Below are positions 50,780 through 61,951 of a stretch of DNA of 64,000 nt, piece after piece (positions within the stretch are counted from its first letter, which is position 1; each line of letters opens with the position of its first letter). The stretch comes from Hyposmocoma kahamanoa (taxonomy: Eukaryota; Arthropoda; Insecta; Lepidoptera; Cosmopterigidae), in contig NW_020653711.1 in the NCBI RefSeq assembly GCF_003589595.1, forward strand, positions 4,432,777-4,496,776, written 5' to 3'. Below the pieces are notes generated by a model. The model saw nothing but the letters and a program-made list of their open reading frames with translations, did not search any database and was not told where the DNA came from. The translations under genes were made by a program, and so were the position numbers.

Positions 50780-51200
50780 TCTTTTGTTTATTCATATTCA
50801 TATTCTTTATTTGCAAGTTACATGGTTATATAACAGGTGTTCTTATGCTAATGGTACTTGACATGTAACACCCTGTGGGGGCACTGCAATATTGTGAGGG
50901 CACTATGTCCGTACTTTACTAAAACATATACATTATTAAAATAATATTATAAATAATTCAATAAGAAAACTCTACATTATTTAAATAAAATTAAGAATGA
51001 TTAATAACAAAAAAACTAAACAGAATTTTAGGCAATATCAACAATAAATATTAGTCATTCCTTTTATATTTAGGTCTCATTCCTGATACACTTATGTCTG
51101 TCTATTGTACATACTTTACAAATTATTGGTAATTCATTTTTAAGCACTATTTTCTAAAAAGTATTCTTTTAGTGAATAAAAAACTTTGCTCTGTAGATAG
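50780..51200 (-). pseudogene. LINE 3' untranslated tail (antisense)
   Basis: TCATATTCATATTCTTTATT near 50790 is the antisense of the AATAAAGAATATGAATATGA tail typical of lepidopteran LINEs; no coding frame in the rest. Confidence 0.45.
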
Positions 51201-51208
51201 CTCTTTAG

Positions 51209-51395
51209 ATGGGTTACAAAGGGCTTATTTGTATCTTGTGTTTTTATGAACGAACTATTGAGCTTTCATGTGTGGAATTGGATCAGTTTGTCGTCTTATG
51301 TGTATACAGGCCCCTCTCTGCTAATTTTAACGAGTTGGAATTAATTATGGAAGACAGTTTAAAGCGAATTTTTCCAACCAAAAAAAACGTAGTAA
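51209..51395 (+). pseudogene. LINE endonuclease fragment cut by an assembly gap
   Basis: ERTIELSCVELDQFVVLCVY followed by RPLSANFNELELIMEDSL fits the endonuclease domain of non-LTR elements (VCVYRPPSGNF motif). It is opposite in strand to the tail on its left and runs into the gap at 51396. Confidence 0.6.
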
Positions 51396-51405
51396 NNNNN
51401 NNNNN
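51396..51405. other. Assembly gap (10 N)
   Basis: Ten N; real length unknown. Confidence 0.99.
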
Positions 51406-51639
51406 AAAAAACTTGTATAGAAAATGTGACTGAATGTTTAACCAATACCCATTAAACAAAAGGTTAGATGTATACCTAAATCTAGAAATCATAAAAAGTA
51501 CTAATAGTAAATGCGAACAACCAATAATCAATGAAAGTATGGTTTTTAACCTCTCCTGAAAAGTGTAGATTTTCAGTTATTTCCTTTTTCACTGGAGGCA
51601 CTGAATAGTAGTAGTTATGACAAGGAGAATACCTCTTTT

Positions 51640-51955
51640 TCCTTCCTACGTAAGTTTTGATTAAACTGACCTTCCCTACCGACCCCTATGGAATACGAGA
51701 AGGGCACTATAAACCCGTGCAAAGATAGCGCCATTCTCAGTCTGTCCTGATTCTAGATCGGCCTGTTTGCACAGACTTCATCCCTTCTCAAAAGGCTAGT
51801 GCCTAGGGTGATCTACCCCGGGTGCACTTACAATGACAAGGTGAACAGTATAGAAAAGTTAGTTTCTACCTTGACCCGGAATCGAACCCGTGACCTCAGA
51901 AATTGCGACACCATGAAAACCGGTGTGTAAGTCACTCAACCACACAGGTCATCGA
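51640..51955 (-). mobile_element. SINE C, full length
   Basis: Minus strand: head CCTGTGTGGTTGAGTGACTT, B box GGGTTCGATTCCGGG, body GTGCACCCGGGGTAGATCAC..AAGGGATGAAGTCTGTGC, down to about 51650. Confidence 0.75.
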
Positions 51956-52383
51956 TATTCAATAAATTATAGTTTGATTCTCTTTACAGATCACTTTAGT
52001 GTTTATTTTTCTGTCACTAAAACTTCGTGACTAAAGAACAAATTAGATCTTATTATAAAACATTTAAGAAGATGTTTTAATATCCTGGGGCGACAAAATG
52101 AAAGTATTATACTTTAATATATTCCGTCAAGTCTGTTCGATTGTTCTCAGAAATTCTTGTTTGACTAGGACCAGTGATTTTATTCCTCGGATTCCCTTGG
52201 ATTTGCAGGGAGTTAAAGGCTTGTACTGGATATGGTACGTTATTGAATAATTTGGAACGGAAAATGGGATTTTATTACCTATTCGCTTTTACTTTGCTTA
52301 CAGAGATGTCAATAAGCGTAATAAAAGATACTGTAGAATACTAATCAAAACTCAACGGTTTATATTTGACGTTCTTATCGATA
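51956..52383. other. No gene seen
   Basis: AT-rich spacer. Confidence 0.35.
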
Positions 52384-52598
52384 ATAATAATAAAAACGCA
52401 CACACTTATAGCCCCGCACTAGGGAAACCCTATCGCGGATGCCATGGACACACACATAGACAACCATAAATTACACCCAAACTCACGAGAGAAATAAATG
52501 TAAGCCATACAAACATTTCTCCCGGCTCGGGAATCGAACCCGGGACCTCTGCGTGGCAGACCAGCATGGTAACCGTTCGGCCATTGATGCAGTTAATT
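52384..52598 (-). mobile_element. SINE A, full length
   Basis: Tail (ATAATA)n at 52384, GCCATGGACACACACATAGA, B box on + GGGAATCGAACCCGGGACC, head TGGTAACCGTTCGGCC. Confidence 0.88.
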
Positions 52599-52656
52599 AT
52601 ACTTGCAAGTGACTTAAAAAGGATATTTGTTAAGTCTCTAATAATATAAAGGTTTT

Positions 52657-52925
52657 AGAGCGATGCCACACGAGGGTTGTGTCGTCGCAACGCTATGATT
52701 GCAACGCACCGAGTGCCATACGAAATGCCACTGGCTTTCGCACCCCTCCCTGCTTTGTATCCTGGCCCCTGACCGACGCGCACGTGTTCCGCCGCTGCGC
52801 GTTGTTTCAACGCACCGTGTGGCACATCGTTCTGATTTATATGTAAATACAACGCAACGTCGCCGCTCAGGCGTCGCAACGCCGCCGCCGACACAACGCA
52901 TTATATGGCATTGTTCTTAGTGACA
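52657..52925. mobile_element. GC-rich TIR element (~265 bp)
   Basis: GCGATGCCACACGAGGGTTG..TGTCGTCGCAACGC at the left is inverted at the right (GCGTCGCAACGCC..GACACAACGC..TATGGCATTGTTC). Short GCAACGC motifs recur inside. Confidence 0.65.
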
Positions 52926-52969
52926 CCTTTACAATAAAATAACAACTTTACACGAACGGAATTTTTCGA

Positions 52970-53070
52970 TAACTATGCTTCTTCTTCTTATCACATCGAT
53001 GGCATACAATATATATAATGCTATCGTGATGAAAGGATTTGCCAATCGGCGTAAGGTCCTCGTCGATTGT
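52970..53070 (-). repeat. R2 repeat
   Basis: CTTCTTCTTATCACATCGATG..GCCAATCGGCGTAAGGTCC on +; inverse of the 13.4-kb and 57.1-kb copies. Confidence 0.65.
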
Positions 53071-53124
53071 TGTCCAGGGTGCGCCATAAATACACGAAAG
53101 GAGTGAGTAGTACGTCATACGTAT

Positions 53125-53204
53125 AGTCTGTGCCCTCACTTATGTATCCACTATTTGTATAGCACTTAGTACAAATAGTGGACACTTAAGTGAGAGCACC
53201 GACT
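53125..53204. mobile_element. Foldback MITE, 35-bp arms
   Basis: AGTCTGTGCCCTCACTTATG..CCACTATTTGTA pairs with TACAAATAGTGG..AAGTGAGAGCACCGACTG around ~10 nt. Confidence 0.8.
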
Positions 53205-53974
53205 GTACGAGCACCCCAAAATGTTTATGCCTAAATAGGAGAGTTATAAAATTTCACTTAATATACATAAATTGTTCTATTTCTATTTTGTTAATGGCGG
53301 CCATTAGGCTGGGGCCATTGTCGGTTTCGATGAGTGTTGTCAGTTAATATTGATCAAACATGCCAATGTTTAGGTAGCAAGGTATTTATTTTTAGATGAA
53401 CCTCTTCAACGGAATGCTGTTGTGCAGATTATACTTGGGGTAAAAGGAACAATCATGGACAAACAACCAATTGAAGCATTATATTATTAGACCATATAAA
53501 GTCACACAAAATGTTAATAAAGGGAGAATACACATAAGGAAGAAGAGATTTAAGGTTAATTGGACGAGGAATGAAAGCAATACAAGGAGGAAGTCAATTC
53601 AGGACATTCAAAGGATCAAGGGTCCAAACCACATTCAAACAAAAAGTTGCCTCTGACACGGATTTTACAGAGGAACACAAGGGAACAAGAGTGGTCCAGT
53701 CTCAATCTGCAGATCATATAACTTGTTTCATGTAGTTAGTATTATTTTTACGGCTTTTATGTGGCTTTATTATACAAATGGTAAAATTTTGATACAAGGC
53801 CGTTTCCGTTATTACAACTATGATATTGCTTTTATATTATTGCAGTTTTTCAAATGACAATTTTTTTATTATATTATTATTATTAAACCATTTATTTCGA
53901 GTAACTTTCACATGACTCATATTTGCGTTAGTAGTAAATAGCTTATGAACAAGGACTTAGTTTTAAATAACTGA
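53205..53974. other. No gene seen
   Basis: Unassigned AT-rich DNA. Confidence 0.35.
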
Positions 53975-54420
53975 TTTACGTGTATTGTACACGCATGATT
54001 TATGTATGCACAGTCCAGTCTGTTCGCAATCATATTCAGGATGACATTGGAACTGGCCCGCACCCTACTCACCATAGAGGCGGTGCGCTAGCGATGGTAT
54101 GGAAGCCATTCACGCGCGACTCGCCGGACATGCCCGAGGCGCTGCAGCAGCGGGGCAGCCCCAGTACCGCCCTGAACGCATTATTATACTGGATGCGGAG
54201 AGCTTCATATGCGCGGCGGCTGTGATTAGCGCATAGGCTACACATGTAAAAATTGATGTAGAATGATCTGAATAGTATTATTTTCACTTCACGCGTGTAC
54301 CTTGCGAACCTATGGGCTATCATGTTTGCTCGTACAGATAAAGCCCTCCGCTCCCTTTTCAAATCGTCATCATCCCTAAGGTCAGATGCCACCACATGGC
54401 CGGAATGTTGCACCTTATCT
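53975..54420 (-). pseudogene. CR1/Jockey-like LINE RT C-terminal fragment
   Basis: Minus ORF 54069-54413 reads LKRERRALSVRANMIAHRFA, KIILFRSFYINFYMCSLCAN and IQYNNAFRAVLGLPRCCSAS, conserved RT thumb sequence of lepidopteran LINEs. Beyond the stop, out of frame, RVRASSNVILNMIANRLDCA follows (about 54055-53990). 5' and 3' truncated. Confidence 0.8.
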
Positions 54421-54544
54421 ACATGCTGTAGAGGTGTCTGATTTAATTTTATCAGACATTCTTAACCCCAAAGACCACGACCTGACTTTCTTAGGGTTAT
54501 TAACATTAATAATAATTAATATTATTTATTAATAATAATTAATA
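54421..54544. repeat. AT-rich spacer with (TAATAATTAAT) palindromes
   Basis: Self-complementary ATTAATAATAATTAATATT stretch at about 54493-54545. Confidence 0.5.
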
Positions 54545-54675
54545 ATTACTAATACAAAGATCGAAAACTCAGAAAAAATTCCTTCGATCCGGCCGGATTC
54601 GAACCGACGACTTCAAGCTTACCGTGCCAACTATATCAATTAAGCCACGGAACGAACCAGCGGACCTCACATATT
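54545..54675 (-). mobile_element. SINE B
   Basis: ACAAAGATCGAAAACTCAG..CCGGCCGGATTCGAACCGAC..GCCACGGAACGAACCAGCGG on +; best-preserved relative of 35598-35735. Confidence 0.75.
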
Positions 54676-55645
54676 TTTCTATGTGCTTGCGTCGTGTCTT
54701 TGTATTTGGTTTTTCAACGTCGGTTATTAATGTTCTAATTAATTATTTTTTATTTAATGACATTGTATTAATAAGATATTTTCCGTATTTTCAATTACAT
54801 TTAATTTTACTCGTACAATATTTTGATTTGCCAGTTGTGACATTTTTTTGTAACAAGACCTGTAGCGGACTGTGTCAGTAAGGTTCAGGTGCTAATGAAG
54901 AGTGAGCAAAACCAAAGGAAATGCACTTATAGCTTATTAAAACCAACAAAGTAAATAACACAAAGAAAACAATGACAATAACATAGAAAAAGGTGCCAAA
55001 AAAAGTAAATTTAAATTTAGAATTTTAATCTTAATACTAAACTGCTAAAAATAATTTAATGTCAAATATGTAACAAAAAGATTTTTGTAGCGACCAATAA
55101 ATGAATTCAATTTGATTTATTCTTTTTTTTAAATGTTAGAATTAGACTAGTTGAGTGAATAAGATGCTTTTTTTTTTCATTTCCTGAGCTACGAACGACT
55201 ATTATACCACGATATTCAATGTTTCTTCGTGACAACGCGCCTTGGGAGACTTGAATGTGCCATTATCTGTTACAAAAAATCCCTCTGCGTCTAATAAAAT
55301 ATATGAGTTCATTGTAGCGCCTCGTGTATACTCGCAATGCCACTAGTTGACTGTTCTTATTTAAGTTTAAAAGCGATGAAAAATTGAAAACAAAATGCAT
55401 GCCGATAAGATAGAACTTCCAAGGTATGTATTATTTTGTTATTTTAAGTCTAATTTGAATATAAAAATACAGTCAACTGTCATTTTTTCATTAATTTGTT
55501 TGATTTTCCTAATAACACGGATTTGTCAAATGGTTTGAAGTTGATTTTAAGTTATTATAAAAGTTTTTTAAATTAATGTTTGTTTAACTTTCATTTAATC
55601 CGCGTAAATCGAAAATAAAATAATTTTAATTTTTTTCGTTTTTTA
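54676..55645. other. No gene seen
   Basis: AT-rich; a run of T at 55167-55176. Confidence 0.35.
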
Positions 55646-55649
55646 ACCC

Positions 55650-55875
55650 TTACTATCCCACTTCAGGGCAAAGCCTCCCTTCCCTTTTTCCACCCAATGC
55701 TATTTAATTAAAGGCTAAAATCTTATATAAGCTTCCAATCGTCAAGCCATGCCATCTCCGTCTGGGTTTTCCACGTCTTCGTCTTGTGTTTGATGGGATC
55801 CACTTCGTTGTGATCTGTGACGCTTTTGATCACAACTCGCTTGATATGCGGCATGCGTGTCTGGTCTAGTTCCAT
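55650..55875 (-). mobile_element. Lepidopteran LINE 3'-end repeat
   Basis: CTATCCCACTTCAGGGCAAAG..CCTCCCTTCC and CATGCCATCTCCGTCTGGGT are typical of antisense 3' ends of lepidopteran retroposons. Confidence 0.5.
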
Positions 55876-55964
55876 TTTAGGCTGACGGCTTTATGACCAA
55901 CGTCAACGTTTGTATTTTGGAGCGCAGTATACTGTTCTGCACACGGTCTGACAGTTTTACTTCC

Positions 55965-56200
55965 AAGATTTCCAAATCTGGCACACAGGCATCATTTACT
56001 TGTCTATCTATCTACTATCATTTACTATATTTTACGGAAGCTACTGCTTCCGATTTGCAGCGAGTAAATTCTGGAATGACCTGCTGCCTCCGATAAAAAA
56101 AGTAAAAATTTTTGCAAAAAAAGTGTGTAAACAATCGAGTAGTAATTGGTTAATATTTAATTATTATAGTTCTGTGTACAGAAATAGTTCAGTAGCGAGT
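55965..56200 (+). pseudogene. LINE ORF2 C-terminal remnant
   Basis: In the 56000-56425 frame, CFRFAASKFWNDLLPPIKKV followed by KIFAKKVCKQ resembles the 'GAKLWNSLPxxIR..xFKKxLK' end of non-LTR ORF2. The later part of the frame is AT-rich and unrecognised. Confidence 0.5.
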
Positions 56201-56429
56201 AGCATAGACAATAGAATTTTGATTCAGAACTTTTTAACGTTCTTTTTAATGCGCTTTTATGATATGGTTTATGAAATTATAATTGACAGATTAAAGTACA
56301 GGGGTAGAAAAAGTTATTTTTATGTTCGAGTGGTTATGTACGAGTGTTGTTGCCATTCTGCTTTTCTATATCTACCTAAATATTCTATTCTGCAAAAGAA
56401 TTTACGTAAACACTCAAAATGTTAATTAT

Positions 56430-57054
56430 CACTTCAGTTAACAATTCTGTGCGGGAGCTATTGTCCTAAATAAACTCACCTCCTTTCATCTTCATTAAAG
56501 AACTGAATTAAACAACTCTACTTCAAAGCACTTGGCATTATTCTATGGATAAGTTTGTAGATTGACGACCTCTATGGCCCAACAGTTTGCACTGTGGGAC
56601 AAGGTAGATCAAGAGGTTTCGGATACGTTTTCGGATAAGAAAAGTTTGGGAAATGAACTTTGCTAAATTGGTTCAGATTTGTCTGTTTTAGATAATTTGG
56701 TATTCACAGTACAGTCCATGCCCAAAGATAACTGACCCCCTTACCGAATATTGGTTTGGAATAGATCAATGTGAAGAAAAATGTTAAAAGAACTTAACCT
56801 TTAACTGATGACCCTTACAATACGGTACAAGTATGACTTCCTCAAAGCATCATTAGTGAATAATATTTTAAACAATTTTTTTCAATTTGATCTTTAATTA
56901 CATTACTTAAATGCAAATTTCAACCAAAAAGCTGCATTTCTTTTACGCTTTTCTGTTGAATACGTAAGAAGGTGCTCAGAACCGAAAGGTCAGCCAGAGG
57001 TCAGGTATTTTAAGGCTTCGACTGTACAAGGAATGAATGAAATGGCATGCCCTG
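56430..57054. other. No gene seen
   Basis: A degraded tRNA-like head (GACGACCTCTATGGCCCAAC) near 56563; otherwise unassigned. Confidence 0.35.
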
Positions 57055-57135
57055 GGCAACAATCGGCGAGTACACTACGCCGATTGGCAAATGCTTTAGC
57101 CACAATGGAAACGTATTCTATGCACAAGATAGATT
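57055..57135 (+). repeat. R2 repeat
   Basis: CAACAATCGGCGAGTACACT with the inverse CGCCGATTGGCAAATGC, then decayed tail. A matching tail ATACGATAAGAAGAAG lies at 57610-57630. Confidence 0.6.
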
Positions 57136-57189
57136 CTAAGGTTATCGTGATTATCCATTAAATGATTATCACTAATTACTGGTTGGTCA

Positions 57190-57455
57190 GAGAAGTAAAC
57201 TGACCGACATAGCTCGCAAAATCAGCAAGCTTAAGTGGCAGTGGGCAATGTCTGCAGGGGGGTTGATCGTCGATGGAGCAGACTTATTCTGGAATGGTGA
57301 CCACGTCAAGGAAAACGTAGTGAAGGATGCCTTGCGGCAAGATGGACGGACGACAGTAGATGGATGCGCGCGGCGCAAAACCGGGAGAGTTGGCGAGCTC
57401 AAGGGGAGGCTTATGTCCAGCAGTGTATGCGTGTAAGCTGATGATGTGACTAGTT
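57190..57455 (+). pseudogene. RTE-type LINE C-terminal remnant
   Basis: LTDIARKISKLKWQWA (57200-57247) and, in another frame, WMRAAQNRESWRAQGEAYVQ (57360-57419) followed by stops: the conserved end of RTE-like ORF2, frameshifted between. Confidence 0.7.
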
Positions 57456-57630
57456 CCTTTTATTTTTCCGATATTTCGGAATGGTCACACGCTCTATGGT
57501 AACTAGGAAACTCGTCAAAGTCTTGGAGTCAATCCCAACATGGCGGCTACTGTAATGGCGAAATCAGTGTGGCTTAGTTCTAGCACGCGATAATAGTTTA
57601 TTCCATCAATACGATAAGAAGAAGTAGAAG

Positions 57631-58212
57631 AAGTACAAGGTATCTCCCAGTATTGGTGTGATGTGGAACGGTATTGACATGAACCTAGGTCATTTTACGT
57701 TTAAAAATTCATTGTTATAGGAATTCATGGCCAATAATGTGTTCTTAGGCTTTAGCGATTCTTACAAATTTCATTCAGTAATATTTTGAACTTTCTAATC
57801 GTGTTTTCTCAAGTTTACAATTTTGAGTTACGACAGTATTTGGTTTTAATTTTTTTGCTTTTATTTTTATTTGAAAAAAAAGAACTAATAGCACCTAAGT
57901 TTCCCTGTATATTTAATCTTTTTTAAATTCTTGAAAATGTCCCACTTAAAACACACACTGTATAATAACGAAACAACAGAGTGATAATACAAAGCCATAA
58001 TTGGATTCGGTAACTGTTATTTATAAGTCTGTGGAAATTAATTAATTTACCGGCTCCCTACAAAGACCCTGAAGTATAACTTCGTTAAATATCATCTTTC
58101 GAAATATAACCATAAGATCTACACAAAGTATCTGGTATAGAAGTTAAGAAATATGTATGTAGTTACAATCAAAACACGTTCAGAAATTTTTTTTTTACTT
58201 AAATGTAATTTT
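57631..58212. other. No gene seen
   Basis: AT-rich unassigned DNA. Confidence 0.35.
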
Positions 58213-58622
58213 CAGGAGTAGTAGAGCTCCTTGTGAAAGATTTCGTCCAGGGAAGTACTGCCACCTTAACTATTTTTCAACTGCCTCCGTGGCCGAACGG
58301 ACTGCCACGCAGAGGTCCCAGGGCCGAGAGAAATATTTGTATGGCCTACATTTATTTATCTCGTGAGTTTGGGTGTAATTTGTGGTTGTCTGTGTGTGTG
58401 TGTGTGTCCATGGTACCCGCGACACAGGGTTTGCCTAGTGCAGGGCTATGTTGAGTGTGTGCGTTATTATTATTTATTTATTTCTCTCGCCAAGCAGTAT
58501 TGTGGGCGTTCCAGTTTTGAAGGGTAAGGGTGCTGGTGAAATTACATGGGACTTATCAACTTATATGGCGATATATACGGCGACTCAGATCATTGTGTTT
58601 TAAAGGTCTGAGTGGAACTCAG
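58213..58622 (+). mobile_element. R1 repeat interrupted by SINE A
   Basis: R1 5' part 58213-58276 and continuation from CGCCAAGCAGTATTG (58489) to AAAGGTCTGAGTGGAAC. Confidence 0.85.
58277..58488 (+). mobile_element. SINE A nested in R1
   Basis: CAACTGCCTCCGTGGCCGAA to TGTGCGTTATTATTATTTATTT. The B box is deleted (CAGAGGTCCC joins GGGCCGAGAG). TATTT on both sides may be the target duplication. SINE A therefore moved after R1. Confidence 0.85.
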
Positions 58623-59240
58623 AGGTGAGGCTTACATAAAAAATCACCGTCAAAAGCAAAATAGTCATAGAACTTAGCATATCGCCGACTTTGGTGGCCT
58701 TTTAGTTTGTGCTGTGGACGCTGGATGAATCGTCTGAGGTTTGATTTCCGGTAGTACCATTTTCCGAAATTAACGTTACTGAATTTATTCTCATTTGGGT
58801 TCCCTGGATAGTGCCCGTATATGAATTCGTTGTGCTGGTACTCATAGTCCAAGTTTCATCGTCAGCTTACAAGCATCCAATGTGGAACTTGAACCTCCCC
58901 CTGAGCACGCCAACACTCCCTCTCCTGTGCGCCCGCATCCAGCCGCTGCAGGCTACCTTTCTCGGTCATCAGCCCTCCTACAGACATGTCTGGCCCACTA
59001 CCACTTAGACTTTCGTAGAAGCGATGCTGTGGCATCACGGTGGCGCTGTAGTCGCGCCACTACGGATTTTCATACAATATTTGGAAGCACAGATACAACG
59101 TCACAGTCACACCACGCCAGCGCCACTTTTGCAGACTAGAATTGAAACTTCGTGTTCTAAGCATAGCTTGCTCCATCGAGAACAAAACCAAGACTCTATA
59201 CTACCTCAAATGGCTTTGGGTGATTCCGCAAAACAGTGAA
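58623..59240. other. Unidentified GC-richer block with open frames on both strands
   Basis: Minus 58619-58852 encodes 77 aa rich in Tyr/Asn/Arg (EFIYGHYPGNPNENKF). Plus 58882-59139 encodes 85 aa, Pro/Ser/Thr/His-rich (starts MELEPPPEHANTPSPV). Neither is recognised. Composition is closer to coding DNA than its surroundings, so this may be a fragment of a retroposed gene or an unrecognised element. Confidence 0.3.
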
Positions 59241-59750
59241 GGTGTAGAATCAATCACTTTGGGAAAAATATATAGTAAATTTGGAGATATACACTGATCA
59301 CTATACGGTGTGAAAACACGATTCACAAAAATTGTCGCGATGGAAAAAAAATACAAATTTCATTCAATAGGCAATTTTTATATACCAAATATTTTTTTCA
59401 TATCAACATAATTTTTTTTTTATATCAACTGAACAAAATAAAACACGTACACTAAATAATATACATTTTTCAAATGGCCTTAATTTCGTTTCTAAAAAAA
59501 TTAATTCTGAAATAAAGCCAGTCTCCCTGCCGCACGACTCGAAAGTAAAATGAACCATATTAGTACGAGAAAAAGTTGAATTCAAGTCGAGTTTTGACTC
59601 TTAACGCTCATTCAAGATATTACCAGCAATCTGAAGGATAACTCTGTCCTTTAGAGCATTGATATGTACAGTCTTGCATTTAACGGTTTCCCGATATTTA
59701 TTTTATCGCAGCACTACGACCAAAGCGAGCGAAGCTTTCTTGGCATTCAG
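59241..59750. other. No gene; one repeat trace
   Basis: 59510-59625 is a diverged relative of 40035-40150 (ATGAACCATATTAGTACGAG / ATGAATCGTACTAGTACCGG). Confidence 0.4.
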
Positions 59751-59755
59751 TAGTA

Positions 59756-60127
59756 AGGCTGCCTTTCCACCAAAGCTGTGCGAGGATGCGTTACGAACTC
59801 TTTTTAGCTACGCGCAGGCGAGGTGCGGTTGGGTGGGGTGAGCGGTGGCGGCATGTCAGTGTCAGTTAGTGTCATACTTTCAGTAGCTCTAGTTTCCTAC
59901 ACCGTTTTGCACACATTCCTCGCCCGTATCCCTCGCGCACATTCCTCTCACACATCCCTCGCACGCATTTGTGGCTATTTTGTGTTTACAAATACTTAGC
60001 TCCGCTAATCCTTTTCCACCGAAGCTGCGCTAAGCGAGGCTAGGAAAATGAAGTAATCCTATTGGGGGATTTTTTCCTCCCACGCTGCTTCGCTACGTCG
60101 CACATATTTGGTGGAAAGGCAGCCTAA
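59756..60127. mobile_element. 372-bp TIR MITE, GC-richer
   Basis: AAGGCTGCCTTTCCACCAAA (left) and TTTGGTGGAAAGGCAGCCT (right) are perfect TIRs of about 19 bp, continuing with GCTGTGCGA / TCGCAC similarity. Internal copy CTTTTCCACCGAAGCTGCGC near 60017 and several CCTCGCGCACATTCCTC-like units. Confidence 0.85.
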
Positions 60128-61385
60128 TTGTACGGGTCGTGACGAAGCTCAAAGTATGATCTGTGATCTGTGACTTGAGATAATCAAGGTCAAATGTCAC
60201 CATCTTAAGTCTGTGGGAAAAATATTCTATTGTCAAATTTTGCACACGCTAATGTGCAGAACTGTGAGAGAAAAATATAAAAAAATAATAATAAGGAGAA
60301 TAAAAAAGACCGCTGCTCTTTAATAGGAATAAGACATTTTGCACATCAAGCCATTATACTTTTATTTGAAAATCGCACTCAGTGCGACGGAACGATATCC
60401 GTCAATGTGTAACTTTATGTGCTGCCGTTTGTACTCACATAAGTGTTAATAATAATAATAAATTATAGTTAAAATACATTTTTAAATAGAGTGTCTCGCT
60501 CATTTAACTCCTTATTTAACAAATATAGTGAGTTAGATTTGTTCAACACCAGTACAAGTAAGCTAAAACGCTTACACAGAGATGATATATTTTTCTCTTT
60601 CTCTCTTTACTACTATTTAGCTATAAAACGTTTCACGTATGTAATTTCGTAATTTATATTTATTATGTTTTTCCGGATTTAAATCCGGAAAAATAGTTTC
60701 ATTTCCTATGTGTAACAATCGCGAAAACCTAAGAACTCGATTTATTATGTTTTTTCTAAGTCGTCAACTTACACAATACCATGTTTCTATCACTGTAAAT
60801 ATTTTTTTGTGGAAACTTTTAATTAGCCCTCAGCAGCCTCAGCAGCAGCAGCCCTCAGCTGGTCTGTCAGCCGTGTATTATACGTATCATTTTATCCTTA
60901 TTACCAAGCTGTACCTTTTCCAAAAATAATGAAAATAAAATAAATAAAGTAAAAAAATATAGTAGTTTGTGTGACTGTTACATAACGAAAAGCATTGAAA
61001 TACAAAAATAATGCAATAAACTTATTTCTCACGCATGTTACGGAACCATAGTTTTTTTTAAATTCGTAGACAAACTAGAGTAGGCTCCAACTATCATATC
61101 GTTCGATATCAAGTAACGTGGAGATTTGTCAAAATTGTTTGCTATTGACATTTAATTTGGAATAAAAATTCATCTCGACTGATATTAGAATTGAGGTCGA
61201 ATCAAATTGTTTTGTTTTTCAGAGATCTTCGAAATATGAATGTAATAATAAAATCGAATTTGATGTTATTCTATGAGATGAAATTTGTTTTAACAAAACA
61301 GTTTATCTTTATGTTGGTCGTAATTTGCGGTTTTTGAACACATCATAGAGGGTTTGCGATGTGTGAGTAGATAAAAATAATAATA
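60128..61385. other. No gene seen; CAG-type microsatellite
   Basis: CAGCAGCCTCAGCAGCAGCA near 60831-60852 is a short impure CAG run; 60680-60710 shares AATAGTTTCATTTCCTATG with 17.7 kb. Otherwise AT-rich. Confidence 0.4.
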
Positions 61386-61389
61386 GTTA

Positions 61390-61570
61390 GCCTATAAATA
61401 GTTCTACTGCTGGGCATAAGCCTCCCCCCATAAGGAGAGGGTTTGGGCTGCAATTCACACGCGAAAATAATTCGGATTAGGAACTTAACACACATTATTA
61501 AATTGCTTTGCCGATGTTTGGAGATTACGACATTTTCCTTCACCGAGATGCTCGTGGTAAATTTCAAAAA
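61390..61570 (-). mobile_element. Lepidopteran retroposon 3' fragment
   Basis: TAGTTCTACTGCTGGGCATA..AGCCTCCCCCCATAAGGAGA and TTCCTTCACCGAGATGCTCG, the same class as 16.6 kb. Confidence 0.6.
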
Positions 61571-61669
61571 TTCATTTAATTTATTTAAATTTCAAAAACA
61601 GTAATGTCAGTGTCTATCGGATACATTTCGGGGAGTCTGCGCTGGAACTTTTCAATTTAGTTCCACCCT

Positions 61670-61945
61670 GACCGTTCCTCCTTCGGTCGACTAGAAGGTC
61701 CGGAACACTCCATCCTTATGTCGTTGATATACCACCAATTCGCTTTAAACGCTTTGCTTCCTCCTTTCTGATGCGTACGGGAAAGGAATGGAATATTGTA
61801 CAGGCGTCTGTTTACCGAAACGTACAATTTGGTCTATTCAAGGCTAGAGTGAACAGGCATTTTTTAGGCAAACGCGTTCCATCGTCGGTCACATCGTCGC
61901 TTAACATCACCTGATGCTGTGATTGTGGCCAAGCGTAGGTAAAAA
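61670..61945 (+). pseudogene. CR1/Jockey-like LINE ORF2 C-terminus
   Basis: Frame 61729-61914 reads IRFKRFASSFLMRTGKEWNI, then VQFGLFKARVNRHFLGKRVP and ends at TGA 61912-61914; an A-run closes it at 61940. No Met, so short ORF scans miss it. The FKARVNRH.LG block is shared with the LINE at 31.8 kb, so they are one family. Confidence 0.8.
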
Positions 61946-61951
61946 AAAAAA

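Noticed and set aside
10236..52598. tRNA genes suggested by A and B boxes
   Set aside because: Each is followed by a conserved non-tRNA body and simple-repeat tail, occurs in several copies, and does not close a cloverleaf: SINE heads.
52638..52920. Three GC-rich ORFs
   Set aside because: They all lie in one TIR element and overlap in different frames; the low stop frequency is due to G+C content.
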